From positions 118,237,657 to 118,301,656 of the forward strand of contig NC_083345.1 in the NCBI RefSeq assembly GCF_019175385.1: a stretch of 64,000 bases of DNA. The letters are read 5' to 3'. Each line of letters starts with the position of its first letter. The first letter of the stretch is position 1. The notes under the pieces were generated by a model. It ran no database searches. It was not told the origin of the DNA and saw only the letters and a program-made list of their open reading frames with translations. Shown in pieces: positions 1-12,478 of the stretch. The DNA comes from Lycium barbarum (taxonomy: Eukaryota > Streptophyta > Magnoliopsida > Solanales > Solanaceae). The position numbers and the translations under genes are program-made.

Positions 1-1698
1 AAGAAGTTCGAAAGCTGCTTTTAAGTATGTTTCAAAAGACTTCTTTAGATTGTTTAAATCTGAAACAACATCTAACTTCCTCAAGATCATATAAATCAGC
101 CCAAGAACTGAAACTGATGTATGTTAATAACTCCAAACAACACATCAATTTTACCTTATGCTAATTTTAAACCAGATTTATTCATCTTATCCACAAGCCG
201 TCATTCTTATCATAGTACAAACTGGATATGCTTTCTCTTTGTTACAATTTTAGCCCTCAATATTACTATGTCATTACTAAATTACATTAAACAATCTTGT
301 GTTATAATTAGAAGCAAACAGAAATCAATCACAGACTTAACCATTAGTCATGCCTGACCTAACAACAAACATTCAAGCGAGCTCAAAATATCCTACTAAC
401 TAATTGTCCAGGTTTATACAACGATGTGAAACTTAAACCAACTAGCACGATTAACTCATGCATTTGAATTAACTGAATCCAATCCATCACACATAATATA
501 TGTAATTACACAAGCAGAGTCAAACTCGATGCTTCAAATATCACACAAAAACTAATTAGGTCTGGATTAACATCAAACATACAGACGGGCTTATCAGGCT
601 AATCCAACTAATCAGCATATTTAAAACCTAACAAAGATAAAGAAAGCAAAGATTAAGCATAAAATAAAAGAAAAAGGGAAATTACCTTCTTCGGGTTCAG
701 CGAAGTGAGGCCTCGGATTCTTCGATCTACCTCGAAAACACCACGAATCCCGAATTCGTATACACTCGAACTAAACAAATACCAAGGGCAAAACAACAGA
801 AAAAATGGTTTAATTTTTGACTCGATATCCAGAAATATTGCAACTATTGAGGATTAATATATTTTAGGCAATTTTGGGGTCCAAGATCTTGTTTTTCTTT
901 TTTTATTTCGGTTTGATCTGATTTAGGTAAGGGATCCTTGATTTTCCAAAAATCCTCCCCTTCAACGATTCAACTCCCCCCTCTTTATAGATTTTTCGCT
1001 CTGTTTGAAGGAAGAGAGAAGGAGGAGCGTGGGAAACAGGATGAAATGGGGGTGGCAGAAGCGTGGGGGACAGGGGAAGGTGGAAATGGCAGAGGAAGTG
1101 GAAGTGACAGAGGAGCGTGGGGGGACAGGGCGTGGTGGAGAAGATATGACGATGACGATGAAAGAGAGGAGCGGGGAAGGGGAGAGAGAAGAGAGTGTGG
1201 GGGAGGCGGCTGGTGGAAGGTGAAAGAAAGAAAAGAAAAAAAAAAGGGAAGGGATTTAGGTTTCGGGAAAGAGATTGGGCTGTCCGGGTCGGGTAATTAC
1301 TTGGGCTGAATTGGCTAAAATGTGGGATGGGTATTAAAATATGGGCTGGTTATTTTAAAATGTGGCCAGTTAAATTGAAAATGTAGGCTGATTTTATGAA
1401 TTGGTCCGAAAATAGTATGGGTTGATTGGGCTACTACATTTAAATAAAAGACCTATTTAAATAACTCTATACTAAAGTGTGTTAAAATATTATTTAATAT
1501 AAAATATGCAATTATTAGTGCTTAGATAATAAAATTATATGCCATCGTAATAGTCGTGCAATAATATTTCGAAAGTCCACAGTAAATAAACACTATTATT
1601 TAATTATGCGAAGATAAATGCGATGCGTGTGCGTAAGCTGGTAAAAAGTGATGAAAAGATAAAAAATGTGAATTATAATAGTACTGGTACAATATAAA

Positions 1699-1758
<60 letters not shown>

Positions 1759-1889
1759 GAAACGCCGGTATTGATAAGAAGCTAACAATTACAGTAAAAT
1801 ATAAATATCCTTTTTTTTAATTTGCCAAAAATATTAGAAGCGTAAATAGGTATTTCGGAGGAGAGGCGGGACAAAATTGGGTATCAACA
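1..1889 (-). mobile_element. Partial LTR of an LTR retrotransposon, cut by window edge
   Basis: Read on the minus strand, position 1889 begins TGTTGATACCCAATTTTG, which resembles the start of LTRs I know from Solanaceae gypsy elements. The stretch has no coherent coding frame. It includes a purine-rich tract at about 1005-1230 and a trinucleotide microsatellite. It abuts the end of the gypsy polyprotein at about 1950, where that element's own 3' LTR would be expected, but it does not match that element's 5' LTR. I infer a different element that truncated the gypsy copy. The other LTR end is outside the window. Confidence 0.4.
1698..1757. repeat. (AAT)n microsatellite
   Basis: About 20 uninterrupted AAT/TAA units. 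It lies inside the LTR-like sequence at the left edge and gives a spurious poly-isoleucine frame on the minus strand. Confidence 0.95.
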
Positions 1890-1949
1890 ACACGCGGTCA
1901 CACGATGATTGGAATAATATTTCTCATCTTATTGAGTCTCAAGGGGGGA

Positions 1950-3669
1950 TTAAATATAACTCTTACCTTGTAAGTGATTTGCGGATGTAGCAGAACCTTG
2001 CAAGAATTCTTTCGGAGTAGTATCATCTGTGACGGGGAATAAATGGGGATACTTGGACTTCATTTCTGCTTCGACTTCCCATGTCATCTCTTCCCTATCT
2101 TTACTCCTCCATAGAACCTCACTGAAGCCACGTTTTTATTTCGGAGTCTGCAAACTTGTCTGTCGAGAATAGCAATTGGTTCTTCCTCATATGTCAGATT
2201 TTCTGTAACTTTTATATGGATATCCTATACACTTCCTAAGCATGGACACATGGAAAACTGGATGAATCGCTTGTAGGTCTGATGGAAGCTCCAACTGCAT
2301 AAGCCACCTGGCCTACCCTTCGGATGATCTTATAAGGTCCGATATATCGGGGATTAAGTTTCCCTTTCTTACCAACCGCATCATGCCTTTCATTGGTGAT
2401 ATCTTCATAAACACCCACTCACCTACCTGAAATTCTAATTCTCGTCTTCGTACATTTGCATAAGATTTCTGACGACTCTGAGTTGTACGCAATCGTTCTT
2501 GAATAAGCTTTACCTTTTCAATAGCCTGGTGAACAAGGTCTGGCCCAAATAAGTTTGCTTCTCCTACTTCAAACCAACCGGCAGGAAACCTACACTTCCC
2601 ACCATAAAGAGCTTCATATGGAGCCATTTTGATACCGGCATGATAGATATTGTTATATATAAGAAAACTCTATCAAAGGCAAATGATCATCCCAACTTCC
2701 TTGGAAATCCAGTACACAAGCTCGTAACATATCTTTTAAGGTCTGAATAGTCCGCTCAGCTTGCCTGTCTGACTACGGATGGAAAGTCGTACTAAGATTT
2801 ACTCGAGTACCAAGACCTTCCTAAAAAGATTTCCAGAACTTTGCTGTAAATTGTGCGCCTCTGTCTGAAATAATTGACAGCGGAATGCCATGAAGGCGCA
2901 CAATCTCCTTAAGATATAGCTTAGCATAGTCTTCAGCAGTATAGGTAGTTCTTACTGGCAAGAAACGAGTTGATTTAGTTAACCTATCAACAATCACCCA
3001 AATAGAATCGAATCTGCGGTGAGAACGGGGAAACCCCGTGACAAAATCCATATTAATCACTTCCCACTTCCATGCTGGGATCTCTATTTCTTGTAATAAG
3101 CCACTGGGTTTCTGATGCTCGATCTCCTATTGGCAAGTGGGGCATTGAGCTACAAAGTTAGCCATATCTTTCTTCATATCATTTCACCAGTAAAAGCCCT
3201 TGAGCCCTTGATACCCGGGATGAATTGAATACCGAGAGGAATGAAATTCTGACATGATCCTATCCCGAAGCCCAGTTAAATTTAGAACGCACAAACGACC
3301 TCGATGTTTGAGGAACCCATTTGAATCCAGTTCGAAGGCTGAGATCCTATTTTGTTGCACTCCTTCCTTAATGTTAATTAAAATTGGATCTTCATACTGT
3401 TGAGTCTTGACATCTGAGGCAAGAGTCGATTGCGATATATTCTGTAAAGAAATTCCAGTGTCTTTCGAATCTAGTAAGTGAACTCCCAAATTTGCTAAGC
3501 GATGAAGTTCTTTGGTCATTTTCAATTTTTCTGTTGGCACATACACTAGACTTCCCATTGATTTGCGACTTAGGGCATCAGCTACAACATTAGCTTTGTC
3601 GAGATGATATAAAATCTCAGCATTGTAATCCTTTAGCAATTCGAGCCATCTTCGTTGCCTCAAATTCAA
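1950..3669 (-). pseudogene. Gypsy integrase and chromodomain remnant
   Basis: The frame 3669-3184 contains the RNase H/integrase junction ([12 protein letters not shown]) and an N-terminal integrase segment. The frame 3060-2821 holds the integrase core (MDFVTGFPRS, then SIISDRGAQFTAKFW with the second catalytic aspartate). The frames at 2627-2313 and 2418-2236 hold the C-terminal part (LNPRYIGPYKI). Translation to about 1950 gives a chromodomain-like WEVEAEMKSKYPHLF, then a stop. A chromodomain places it among chromoviruses. Frames are broken at least four times. Confidence 0.8.
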
Positions 3670-4727
3670 TTCCTTTTGCCTAAATATATATTAAATACTT
3701 TTATGGTCCATATAGATATTGACATGAACTCCATATAAATAATGTTGCCATATCTTTAGAGCGTGAATCACTGTCGCCAGCTCTAGATCATGGGTTGGAT
3801 AATTTTGCTCATGTTTTGGTAGTTATAGGGAGGCATAACCAATCACCTTACCATTTTGCATAAACACACATCCCAGGCCGATGCGTGACGCATTACAGTA
3901 TACAGTGTAACCCTCGGTGCCTTCTGGAAGGGTGAAGACAGGGACAGATATCAACTTATCTTTCAATTTCTCGAAACTCCGCTCGCACGCTTTTGACCAT
4001 TGAAACTTGCCCCCCTTCTGAGTTAATTTTGTAAGGGGAGCTGCTATAGAAGAAAGTCCCTCTACAAATCGTCAATAATACCCTGCAAGACCTAAGAAAC
4101 TTTGGACTTCCGAAGCGGTTGTTGGTCGGGGCCAATTCTTGACGGCTTCAATCTTCCAATCATCGACTTTAATACCTTCATCGGACACAATATGGCCTAG
4201 AAAAGCCACTAAAGTTGGCCAAAATTCACATTTGGAAAATTTGGCATACAACCTCTGATCTCGTAATATTTGCAACACCTTTCGGAGGTGATCAACATGT
4301 TCCCTCTCCGAATGAGAATATACCAAGATGTCGTTAATGAATACAATAACAAAAATATCCAAGAAGGGTCGGAATATGGTGTTCATTAGCGCCATAAACG
4401 CCGCAGGAGCATTTGTCAATCCGAAAGACATGACTAAGAATTCAAAATGCCATATCTCGCTTGGAAAGTTGTCTTCGGAATGTCTTCCCCTTTTACTCGT
4501 AGCTTATGATACCCTGACCTTAAGTTAATCTTCGAGAAACATTTAGCACCCTGTAGCTGGTCAAACAAATCATCAATTCTAGGCAATGGATATTTGTTCT
4601 TGATAGTCACCTTATTCAACTGCCGGTAGTCAATACACACTCTTAGCGAGTCATCCTTCTTGCGCACAAATAATACCGGTGCTCCCCACGGAGAAGTACT
4701 AGGCCTAATGAAGCCCTTGTCTAGCAA
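3670..4727 (-). pseudogene. Gypsy reverse transcriptase/RNase H remnant
   Basis: The frame 4727-4434 gives the palm start ([20 protein letters not shown], then YRQLN); 4431-4072 gives the palm with [13 protein letters not shown]. Active gypsy enzymes have FxDD at this catalytic site, so the first aspartate here appears replaced by asparagine. RNase H-like sequence continues to about 3670 with further stops. The lost catalytic residue plus stops indicate a dead enzyme. Confidence 0.8.
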
Positions 4728-4730
4728 GTC

Positions 4731-5468
4731 CTACAATTGCACCTTCAATTCGCGCAACTCGGCGGGGGACATACGATAAGGAGGAATAGAGATGGGTTGA
4801 GTGTCCGGATACACATCAATCATAAATTCAATTTCCTTTTCGGGAGGGAGGCCTGGTAATTTATCAGGGAATACATCCTGAAATTTGTTAACTACAGGAA
4901 CGGATTGCAAAGTTGGCGGTTCAGCTTCAGTGCTCCTAACTCGAACCAAATGATAAATATAACCTTTGGAAATCATTTTTCGCGCCTTAAGGTAGGAAAT
5001 AAACCTACCCTTTGATGCAGGGGTATTGCCTATCCATTTAAGAACTGGTTCATTCAGAAACTGAAATTTCACAGTTTTGGACCAACATTCCACATTGGCA
5101 TAGCAAGAGGCTAGCCAATCTATTCCCATGATAGCGTCAAAGTCCACCATTTCTAACTCCACTAGATCAGCAACTGTTTCACAACCACATATCGTAACCA
5201 CACATCTACACTAAATTCGTCTTGCAATAACAGGTTCCCCTACCGAAGAAGAAACCAAGAAAGGCTTAGACAAAGATTCAGGCTTTATACCAAACTTATC
5301 AACAAGATAAGGTGTGATATAAGATAGCGTGGAACCCGGATCAATCAATGCATAGACATCATAAGAATAAATGGATAAAATACCAGTCACAACATCTGGA
5401 GACGACTCAAGATCCAGCCGTCCTGCAAGGGCATAAATACGATTCTGGTTGCTGCCAGAAGCAGACAC
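4731..5468 (-). pseudogene. Gypsy aspartic protease and linker remnant
   Basis: The frame at 5468-5211 contains ALIDPGSTLSYI, matching the retropepsin active-site region of plant gypsy elements (normally D-[ST]-G; here DPGS). After an in-frame stop near 5211, the frame at 5201-4731 carries the downstream linker with MGIDWLASC and the start of reverse transcriptase (ISIPPYRMSPAELRELK). An in-frame TAG at about 4728-4730 separates it from the next block. Confidence 0.75.
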
Positions 5469-5618
5469 CTGACCTCTTCCCCTACCTCTAGCTGCTGGGG
5501 CTGGAGAAGAACCTTGTTTAGGAGAGCGAACAGAAGATGAAGAACCTGCGATTGAACTTGTCGGCTGAGCCCGGTCCCCTCTACCACGGGATGGACAATT
5601 TCCTATAACATGACCAGG

Positions 5619-5933
5619 CTATCTATAGTAATAGCATACCCCCATACCTTGGCGGCACTGGCCAGAGTGGCCTTTACCGCACTGGTCACAACGAGGCAAG
5701 AGAGGCTTTGCCTGGCTAGATTCTCCTCTGTAAGAAGGAGCTGACGCTCTAGAACTTCGACTCGGTCCAGAATAAGTGGGTCTATTATAACGCTGCCTCT
5801 GGAACCTGGAAGGTGCACTAACCGCTGAAGGATCTGATCTTCTATAAGAATGGGGCCTATAATCTTCCTGATAAGCACCTGAATAACCCGCGCACCTGGC
5901 CCGCTTATAACTGCCCCTACTCGGGTCTTGCAC
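5619..5933 (-). pseudogene. Gypsy nucleocapsid zinc knuckle remnant
   Basis: A 104-residue serine/arginine-rich stretch ends in a CCHC zinc knuckle (CDQCGKGHSGQC). In gypsy elements this nucleocapsid domain binds the element RNA and sits between capsid and protease, as here. The reading frame shifts on both sides relative to capsid and protease, so the polyprotein is broken. Confidence 0.75.
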
Positions 5934-6201
5934 AGTCCGCTATCGGCATTCAAGGTCCTCCAAATGTTGGGCAAACACTTGAATACGAGCAATATCCATA
6001 CCACTCTGTAATGAAGCCGTCATACAATCCTTAATCACGTGAGGCCCAAGTCTCGTCACAAAACGATGTACCCTATCTTCCATTTAGGCTACCATCGCCG
6101 AGGCGTATCTAGCCAAGGAGTTAAATTTAAAACTATATTACCGAATGCTCATAGTATTATCGCGAAGCAATAGAAATTCATCATCCCTAGCTCTGCGAAC
6201 C

Positions 6202-6775
6202 TCAGCGGGCAGATAATGATCCAGAAAGGCATTGGTGAATTCTGACCATACTACTAGAGGTGTTCGACCCTCGCGATTGCTGCCAAGACTCATACCATAC
6301 CGCGGCCACATCCCACAGTCTATGAAAAGCTAGCACCACTGATTCTGTGTCAGAAGCATGCATTACCCTCAAAGCGCGGCCCATTCGATCTATAAAATTC
6401 TGAGGGTCATCCTTCGGGTTTGTCCCCGTGAACATCGGAGGGTCCAAGGTATAAAAATCACGTACACGGCAACTAACATCCCTATCCAAAAGGCCAGCTT
6501 GCCACTGAGTTTGAGCAGCCACCAATCTAGTCAATAACTAGACTGCATCTCGCAAGTCCTTTTCTGTAGCAACGGAGTGAGGAGCTGGAGGCTGAGGAGC
6601 CGGAGGCTCTAGAGCCCTATCTTTCTCTTCTGCACCTGATGTAGTAGAGGTAGCATGCGAGGGGGTAGAGCTCTTAGCCTCGCTATGCCCTAAATCAAGT
6701 GGCGGTACTCGGCTCGGGCCTTTCCCAGCAGTGCCCAGTATACTACTGACTTTCTTCTTCCTCGGAGGTATTGCT
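6202..6775 (-). pseudogene. Gypsy gag (capsid) remnant
   Basis: The frame starts near 6775 with a basic segment (PPRKKK) and a proline-rich stretch, then has an in-frame stop near 6536. The following 110-residue piece carries the capsid-type motif FYTLDPPMFTGTNPKDDPQNF and VVLAFHRLWDVAAVWYESW, typical of plant Ty3/gypsy gag. A frameshift follows at about 6260. It is not expected to make a functional capsid. Confidence 0.75.
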
Positions 6776-6959
6776 GAAAATTAAACACGGAAGGATTAGC
6801 TAGCTGTATTCTTAACTTGGCTCTATCGCACGATCTAGATCATAAAGAAAAGTATCTTCCTAAATGTCCTGTAGCCTCCTATCTATAGATATGGTGCACG
6901 ACATATCGATACACAGGACTCTACTGGACACGGATCATGGACATCTCTAGGATTGAACC

Positions 6960-6971
6960 GCTCTGATACCA
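6960..6971 (-). other. Primer-binding site for initiator Met-tRNA (gypsy)
   Basis: The minus strand reads TGGTATCAGAGC, complementary to the 3' end of plant initiator Met-tRNA and used to prime reverse transcription. It lies three bases inside the LTR end at 6975, as expected. Confidence 0.85.
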
Positions 6972-6974
6972 ATT

Positions 6975-8214
6975 TGTATCCATGCCCGGCCTTAAGGCTG
7001 GGTATTATATGTGTAAAATCATGCCCGGCCATTAAGGCTCGGTGTTATCATCATTAGCCATGCCCACTGCAATGGTGTGCGCATTTACGTGCCATGCCCG
7101 TCCGACTATACCGCGGCATGGTGTAGTAAAATAGTGCATTACATTTATTTATATGTATATACCATTGTTGGTCCGAACCGGGAAGGCTGCGCAGGACTCC
7201 GCTTTCCTTCCGCGATGCGAATCGAGAGCACAAAGTCCTGAGGCCTCCCGCTTTCCTTCCGCGATGCGGATGGAAAGCGCAAAGTCTTGAGACCTTTCGC
7301 TTTCCTCCCGCGATACGGATGGAAAGCGCAATTTCCTGAAGCTTATTTTGGATGAGAAGTCAATGATCCGACCTTTGCCTTTTGGAGCGGCACGAGGTCG
7401 GTAGCCTCCGAATAGCTTATGGAATTCGTATCGAATCCAAAGGAGTAATCGATGATGATGAGTAAAATAATATTTCAAGAATAAATGAGATAACAAGACA
7501 TTAAGATTTGAAATACAAAGCATGGGAATAGAGTGGATTTGTTATGGAACGCTTGTGTTTATATTCTAGTTGGATTAATGCCAAAGAAAGAGGGAAACGA
7601 ACACCTTACATACCTTATCCGTCAAGCCACTACTTAAAGAATTCCTTACCCCGATGCTTTCCCTTCACCCGAACCTATATATTGAGAAACACATCTTTAA
7701 TCACACTTCGATCCATAAGCCAACAACATCAACACAACAACTATAACTTTTATTCTTGTAAATATTCCTTAATAAATGTTGATAAATAAAGTGATTCAAT
7801 GATTCATACCTAATATTTAATAAAGTAGCAAGATCTTCAATATTTACCTTGTTTCCAAGCTAACTCCAACACAAAACAAAATTATAATCGTGACTACACG
7901 TTGTCCGGGCCTCGATTAATATTCCGTAGCTTGAAATTTGCTCAAAATCCTCACTTCTATGTGATATAAGGACTCCCTTGCCTTGCTGAATTTTTTAGAT
8001 TATTTTGGAAGATTATGATGGAGAAAATGGGGTTTTAACCCTTTTTATAGTGGCTAAGTTGGCAGTACTCCTCCATTGCTTATTATATGAACTTAAACCC
8101 TCTTAACCATGAGATAGATGCATACAATCTCCCATATCCTAGGAAATGCTCCTCGTCTAGACTCAAACGACTAACGCCTAATAGATTTCACGTACAAGAC
8201 TACGAGGTGTAACA
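6975..8214 (-). repeat. 5' LTR of the gypsy element
   Basis: On the minus strand it runs from TGTTACACCTCG (8214) to GGATACA (6975), about 1240 bp, with TG...CA ends. One end is fixed by the adjacent primer-binding site, the other by the abrupt switch to copia coding sequence. It contains three tandem 49-bp units near 7200-7346. Confidence 0.75.
7200..7346. repeat. Three tandem 49-bp repeats inside the gypsy LTR
   Basis: The motif GCTTTCCTTCCGCGATGCG recurs with near-identical copies starting at 7201, 7250 and 7299, giving a 49-bp period. Units diverge by several substitutions. Such tandem units in LTRs often lie in the U3 promoter region; that role is inferred. Confidence 0.85.
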
Positions 8215-9175
8215 GTTTACTTATAGCACACGCAATATCAGGTCGCGTATAGTTAATAATATACATCAAACTTCCCAACACTCTAGCATAATCTAATTGA
8301 GAATGACTTTCACCTTTATTATTTGCAAGAGCAAGGTTCATATCAATTGGCGTCTTTGCAACTTTAAAGTCCAAATACTTGAACTTTTCAAGCACCTTTT
8401 CAATATAATGAGATTGAGACAATGCTAGACCTTGAGGAGTCTTATGGATTTTAATTCCCAAAATTAAATCGGCAACTCCTAAGTCTTTCATATCAAACTT
8501 ACTAGCAAGCATGCGCTTAGTAGCATTTATGTTAGCAATGTCGTTACTCATTATCAACATATCATCCACGTACAAACAAACAATGACGACATGGTTCAGA
8601 GTGTTCTTAATGTAGACACATTTATCACACTCATTTATCTTGAATCCATTTTACAGCATCGTATGGCCAAATTTTGCATGCCACTGTTTGGGTGCTTGTT
8701 TTAGTCCGTAAAGAGACTTAACAAGTCGACACACCTTCTTCTCTTTCCCTGGAACTACAAACCCTTCGGGTTGTTTCATGTAAATTTCTTCCTCCAACTC
8801 TCTATTTAAGAAGACTGTTTTCACATCCATTTGATGGACTTCAAGACCGTACACGGCGGCTAACGCTACTAACACCCGAATAGATGTAATCCTCGTTATC
8901 AGCGAGTATGTATCAAAGTAATCAAGACCTTCTTGTTGTCTAAAACCTTTAACAACTAGTCTTGCCTTATATTTATCAATAGTACCACCAACTCTCATTT
9001 TCCGCTTGAAAATCCATTTGGAACCTAAAGGTTTATTCCCTGGAGGAAAATCAACCAATTCCCAAGTATGGTTGTTCAATATGGATTCTATCTCACTATT
9101 GATTGCCTCTTTCCAAAATTGAGCTTTCGATGAAGACATAGCTTTGTTGAAAGTTTGAGGCTCATTTTCCAACAA
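8215..9175 (-). pseudogene. Copia reverse transcriptase remnant, interrupted
   Basis: The frame 9175-8651 carries WKEAINSEIESILNNHTWEL and KSLYGLKQAPKQWHAKF. After a break, the frame from 8575 carries the catalytic motif MYVDDMLIMS with both aspartates. It continues to TRPDIACAISKL and is then cut at 8215 by the gypsy LTR, so RNase H is missing. Copia identity is secure. Confidence 0.85.
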
Positions 9176-9331
9176 AAATGTTAGAAATTCTAGTCCAAAT
9201 GAAGTAGACGTCCTTTCACGTTTGCTGCGTCTTGGATTTTCCTCATCGTGAACATTTTCCTTTGTTTCTTCCCGAGGTCGTTTAGATTATTTGCTAGACG
9301 ACTCACATTCCTTTTTATATGGATATATGGT

Positions 9332-10404
9332 TTAAAAAAAGTCAGCATTGTCTGATTCAATTACCGTATTCACCTGAATGTCGGGATTTTCTGATTTGTG
9401 AACCAGAAATCGATATGCCTTACTATTTGTGGCATATCCTATGAAAACACAATCAACGGTTTTAGGTCCTATTTTTACCCTTTTGGGTTTAGGAACTTGC
9501 ACCTTGGCCAAACACCTCCATACTTTGAAGTATTCCAAATTGGGCTTCCTTCCTTTCCACTTTTCGTATGGAATAGATTGTGTTTTGCTATGGGGCACTC
9601 GATTGAGCATTTGTCTAGCTGTTAGGATAGCTTTCCCCCACAAGTTCTGGGGTAAATCAGAACTTATTAACAGGACATTCATCATTTCTTTCAGTGTTCT
9701 ATTTTTCCTTTCCGCAATTTCGTTCGGTTGTGATGAGTAAGGGGTAGTTGTTTGATGAATAATGCCATATTCCAAACATATTTGTTCAAAAGGAGATTCA
9801 TATTCATCGCCCCTATCACTCCTTATCATTTTAATCTTTTTATTAAGTTGAGTCTCCACTTTAGTTTTGTACTGCCTGAATGCTTCAATTGCTTCATCTT
9901 TACTATTAAGTAAATAAACGTAGCAATACCGCATACTATCGTCAATAAAAGTTATGAAATACTTCTTTCCACCGCGAGATGCGATTTACTTCATGTCACA
10001 AATATCTGTATGGATTAAGTTTAAAGGACTTGAATTCCTTTCAACTGACTTATAAGTATGTTTAACATACTTAGATTCAACACAGATTTGACATTTGATT
10101 GATTGCATTCAAACTTAGGCAATACTTCCTAACTAATCTTTTTTCACAAGGTCCTATAATTGACATGTCCTAAACGTGAATGCCATAAATCATTTGACTC
10201 AAGCAAGTAAGACAAAGCAGAAACTTTATTATTATTATCAAAGACCATTACATTCAATTTGAAAAGGCCCTCTGTGAGGTAACCTTTTCCTATGTACATC
10301 TCGTTCTTACTTAATACAACTTTGTCAGAAACATAAACACACTTAAAATCGTTCTTCACTAAAAGTCCAGTAGATACTAAAATTTTTCCTAATTTCGGGA
10401 ACAT
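9332..10404 (-). pseudogene. Copia integrase remnant
   Basis: The frame 10404-10144 ends in the pre-integrase zinc-binding motif (LWHSRLGHVNYRTL). The frame 9934-9332 contains the integrase core with RSDRGDEYESPFEQIC and a later QPNEIAERKNRTL, in keeping with the DDE catalytic fold. A break at about 9935-10143 separates the two pieces. Confidence 0.8.
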
Positions 10405-10481
10405 GACAGACGTTGTTGAGAGTCACCACCTTGCCAGAGGTCATCTTCAGCAGTATCTTTCATAACCTTCAATTTTGGCCA

Positions 10482-11623
10482 TTACAGAATTTCCCGTATA
10501 TATGGTCTTGTCGGGCCCGCGGGAGCATATGAAGCAAAGGCTTCTTTAACAACACAAATGTGGCGAGTGGCGCCAGAATCAATCCACCACTCTTTCGGAT
10601 TTCCCACTAGGTTGCATTCAGACAACATAGCGCACAAGTCATCAACTTCCTCATTTGTTTTAACCATATTAGCCTGACCCTTCTTCTTTTCCTTTTTCGG
10701 AGCACGACAGTCTGCAGCTTTGTGTCCGATTTTTTCACAATTGTGGCAGTTTCCCTTGAATTTCTTCTTGTTAGGATAGTTCCTTGGTCCCGATGCCCTT
10801 TTCCTCTTTTTCAGATTAGTTGGGGCAGTTTCAACAATATGTGCTCCCCCTATGTTTGATCTCCCATTAGCCTTCTTCTCCGCTGCCTTGTTATCTTCCT
10901 CAATTCTCAACCGGACGATGAGATCTTCCATTGTCATCTTCTTTCGCTTGTGTTTCAAGTAATTTTTGAAGTCCTTCCATGAAGGAGGCAACTTCTCTAT
11001 CACTGCCGCAACTTGAAATGCCCCACTAATCACCAAACCTACAACAAACAATATGTAAGTAATGGCGCACTGAATACTTTTGACAAAAGTATTAATTAGA
11101 CTTATACCTTCAGCGAGGAGATCGTGGATGATAAACTGCAACTCTTGAACTTGAGTAACAACAGATTTGCCATCTACCATTTTGTAGTCCAGAAACTTGG
11201 CAGCGATAAACCTCTTTAATCCAGCATCTTCTGTTTTATATTTCTTTTCCAACGCATCCCATAGTTCTTTTGATGTTCCCACATTACTATAGACATTGTA
11301 AAGATCATCCTCCAGTCCACTAAGAATATAATTCTTGCATAAAAAATCTGAGTGCTTCCACGCCTCAGTTACAACAAAACGTTCATTCTCAGGTGTTGAT
11401 TCCGGCAGAACCGGAACGACCTCCTTAATAAACTTTTGGAGGCTTAAAATATTTAAATAGAAGAACATCGTTTGAAATCAATCCCGGTGAATTTTTCGGG
11501 CTTCTCGGCCGGAGCCGGTGCTGGTGCAGTACCACTGGAGGACGCAGTATTGCTCGTAGAACCAACCACGGGGGTCGATGTCGCAGTAGCAGTAGCGTTC
11601 AAATTTGGAGTTAGGTCTCCCAT
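10482..11623 (-). pseudogene. Copia gag-protease remnant
   Basis: The likely gag start is the ATG at 11623 (MGDLTPNLNATATATSTP), followed by PEKFTGIDFK and a frameshift near 11475. The longer frame from 11468 carries the capsid region, a CCHC zinc knuckle (CHNCEKIGHKAADC) and the protease active site (WWIDSGATRHIC). The frame ends near 10482. Domain content is typical of plant copia elements; the frameshift near 11475 shows decay. Confidence 0.8.
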
Positions 11624-12468
11624 TTCTGTTGCAAACGAAACAACGGAAAGCTTTAATAAACGGTGAAGTTTTTAAATCTTTGAACCGAATCAGTTTTGAC
11701 AGCAACAAATGTAATACACAACGGTGAAGATTTTATTTCTTCAAACCGAATCAAGTTTAAACAAACAGAATTAAAAAAAAATCAAACAGAATGTAGGAAA
11801 CTGTATGTTGTATACTTGATGAAGTTTTTATATCTTCAAATCAAGTACTCAAATGAGTAGAAAGTTATGAAAACTTTAAACTCAACCGGAGTAGAAAATC
11901 CGAAGATTTTAGTCTCCAAACAACATACAAGTTCGTTATATCCAAACAACAAACATACAAGTTTATTTTATTTTTTGGATAGCACTGTTTTATGTTAAAG
12001 AAAAACATTTTTTTCCCCTTTCTGATAACGTTCTGTAATCGTTAAACAACAACAAATGAACACAGAAATGATTAATAAATTCCTTAAGCTTGTTGGTAAA
12101 ACTGTGTTCAGAACCGTAGGAAACAACAACCAGAAACTGGAAAAATCAGAAAGTAGGAAAAAACAGAAACTGTGTAAAGTTGGAAAAATTTCAGAAACTA
12201 AGAAATATTCGAGACCACAGAATTCACGGTGTGTCCTTAAGGAATTTAATCCCCTCACTGTACCCGAGGTTATGGATTATTTCCTCCCAGGATAAAACGG
12301 ATATACCTGTCGCAGGAGTGGCGGTACCTCAAACGCCTACGACTTCGACGAACTCAAATTAGGCAACGAACCACACACAGAATCGATAGTTTTTTTTTCA
12401 GGAAAAAGAATGCAGAATTTTCTATGCAGAAAAATTTTCAGTAGTTGAAAAATGAGGCATTGCCTCAG

Positions 12469-12478
12469 TTTATATAGC
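12469..12478 (-). promoter_or_regulatory. TATA-like motif of the copia 5' LTR
   Basis: The minus strand reads CTATATAAAC about 850 bp upstream of the gag start, in non-coding leader/LTR-like sequence. The position suits an LTR promoter; no transcription start can be assigned. Confidence 0.45.

Larger units (their letters stand above)
1950..8214 (-). mobile_element. Decayed Ty3/gypsy chromovirus-type retrotransposon with 5' LTR
   Basis: On the minus strand the order is 5' LTR (8214-6975), Met-tRNA primer site (6971-6960), gag, zinc knuckle, protease, reverse transcriptase, RNase H, integrase and a chromodomain-like end. This is the Ty3/gypsy order. Frames are broken by many stops, so it cannot be autonomous. 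The matching 3' LTR is not found in 1-1950, where a different LTR begins. The 5' LTR interrupts the copia reverse transcriptase/RNase H region at 8214/8215, so the gypsy element inserted into the older copia element. The expected duplicate of the flanking GTTTA is not visible because the far end is lost. Confidence 0.85.

Noticed and set aside
938..1309. Glycine/glutamate/arginine-rich 123-codon frame
   Set aside because: Low-complexity purine-rich DNA within LTR-like sequence; overlapping frames are equally open.
1600..1788. Frame with a long isoleucine run
   Set aside because: Translation of the AAT microsatellite.
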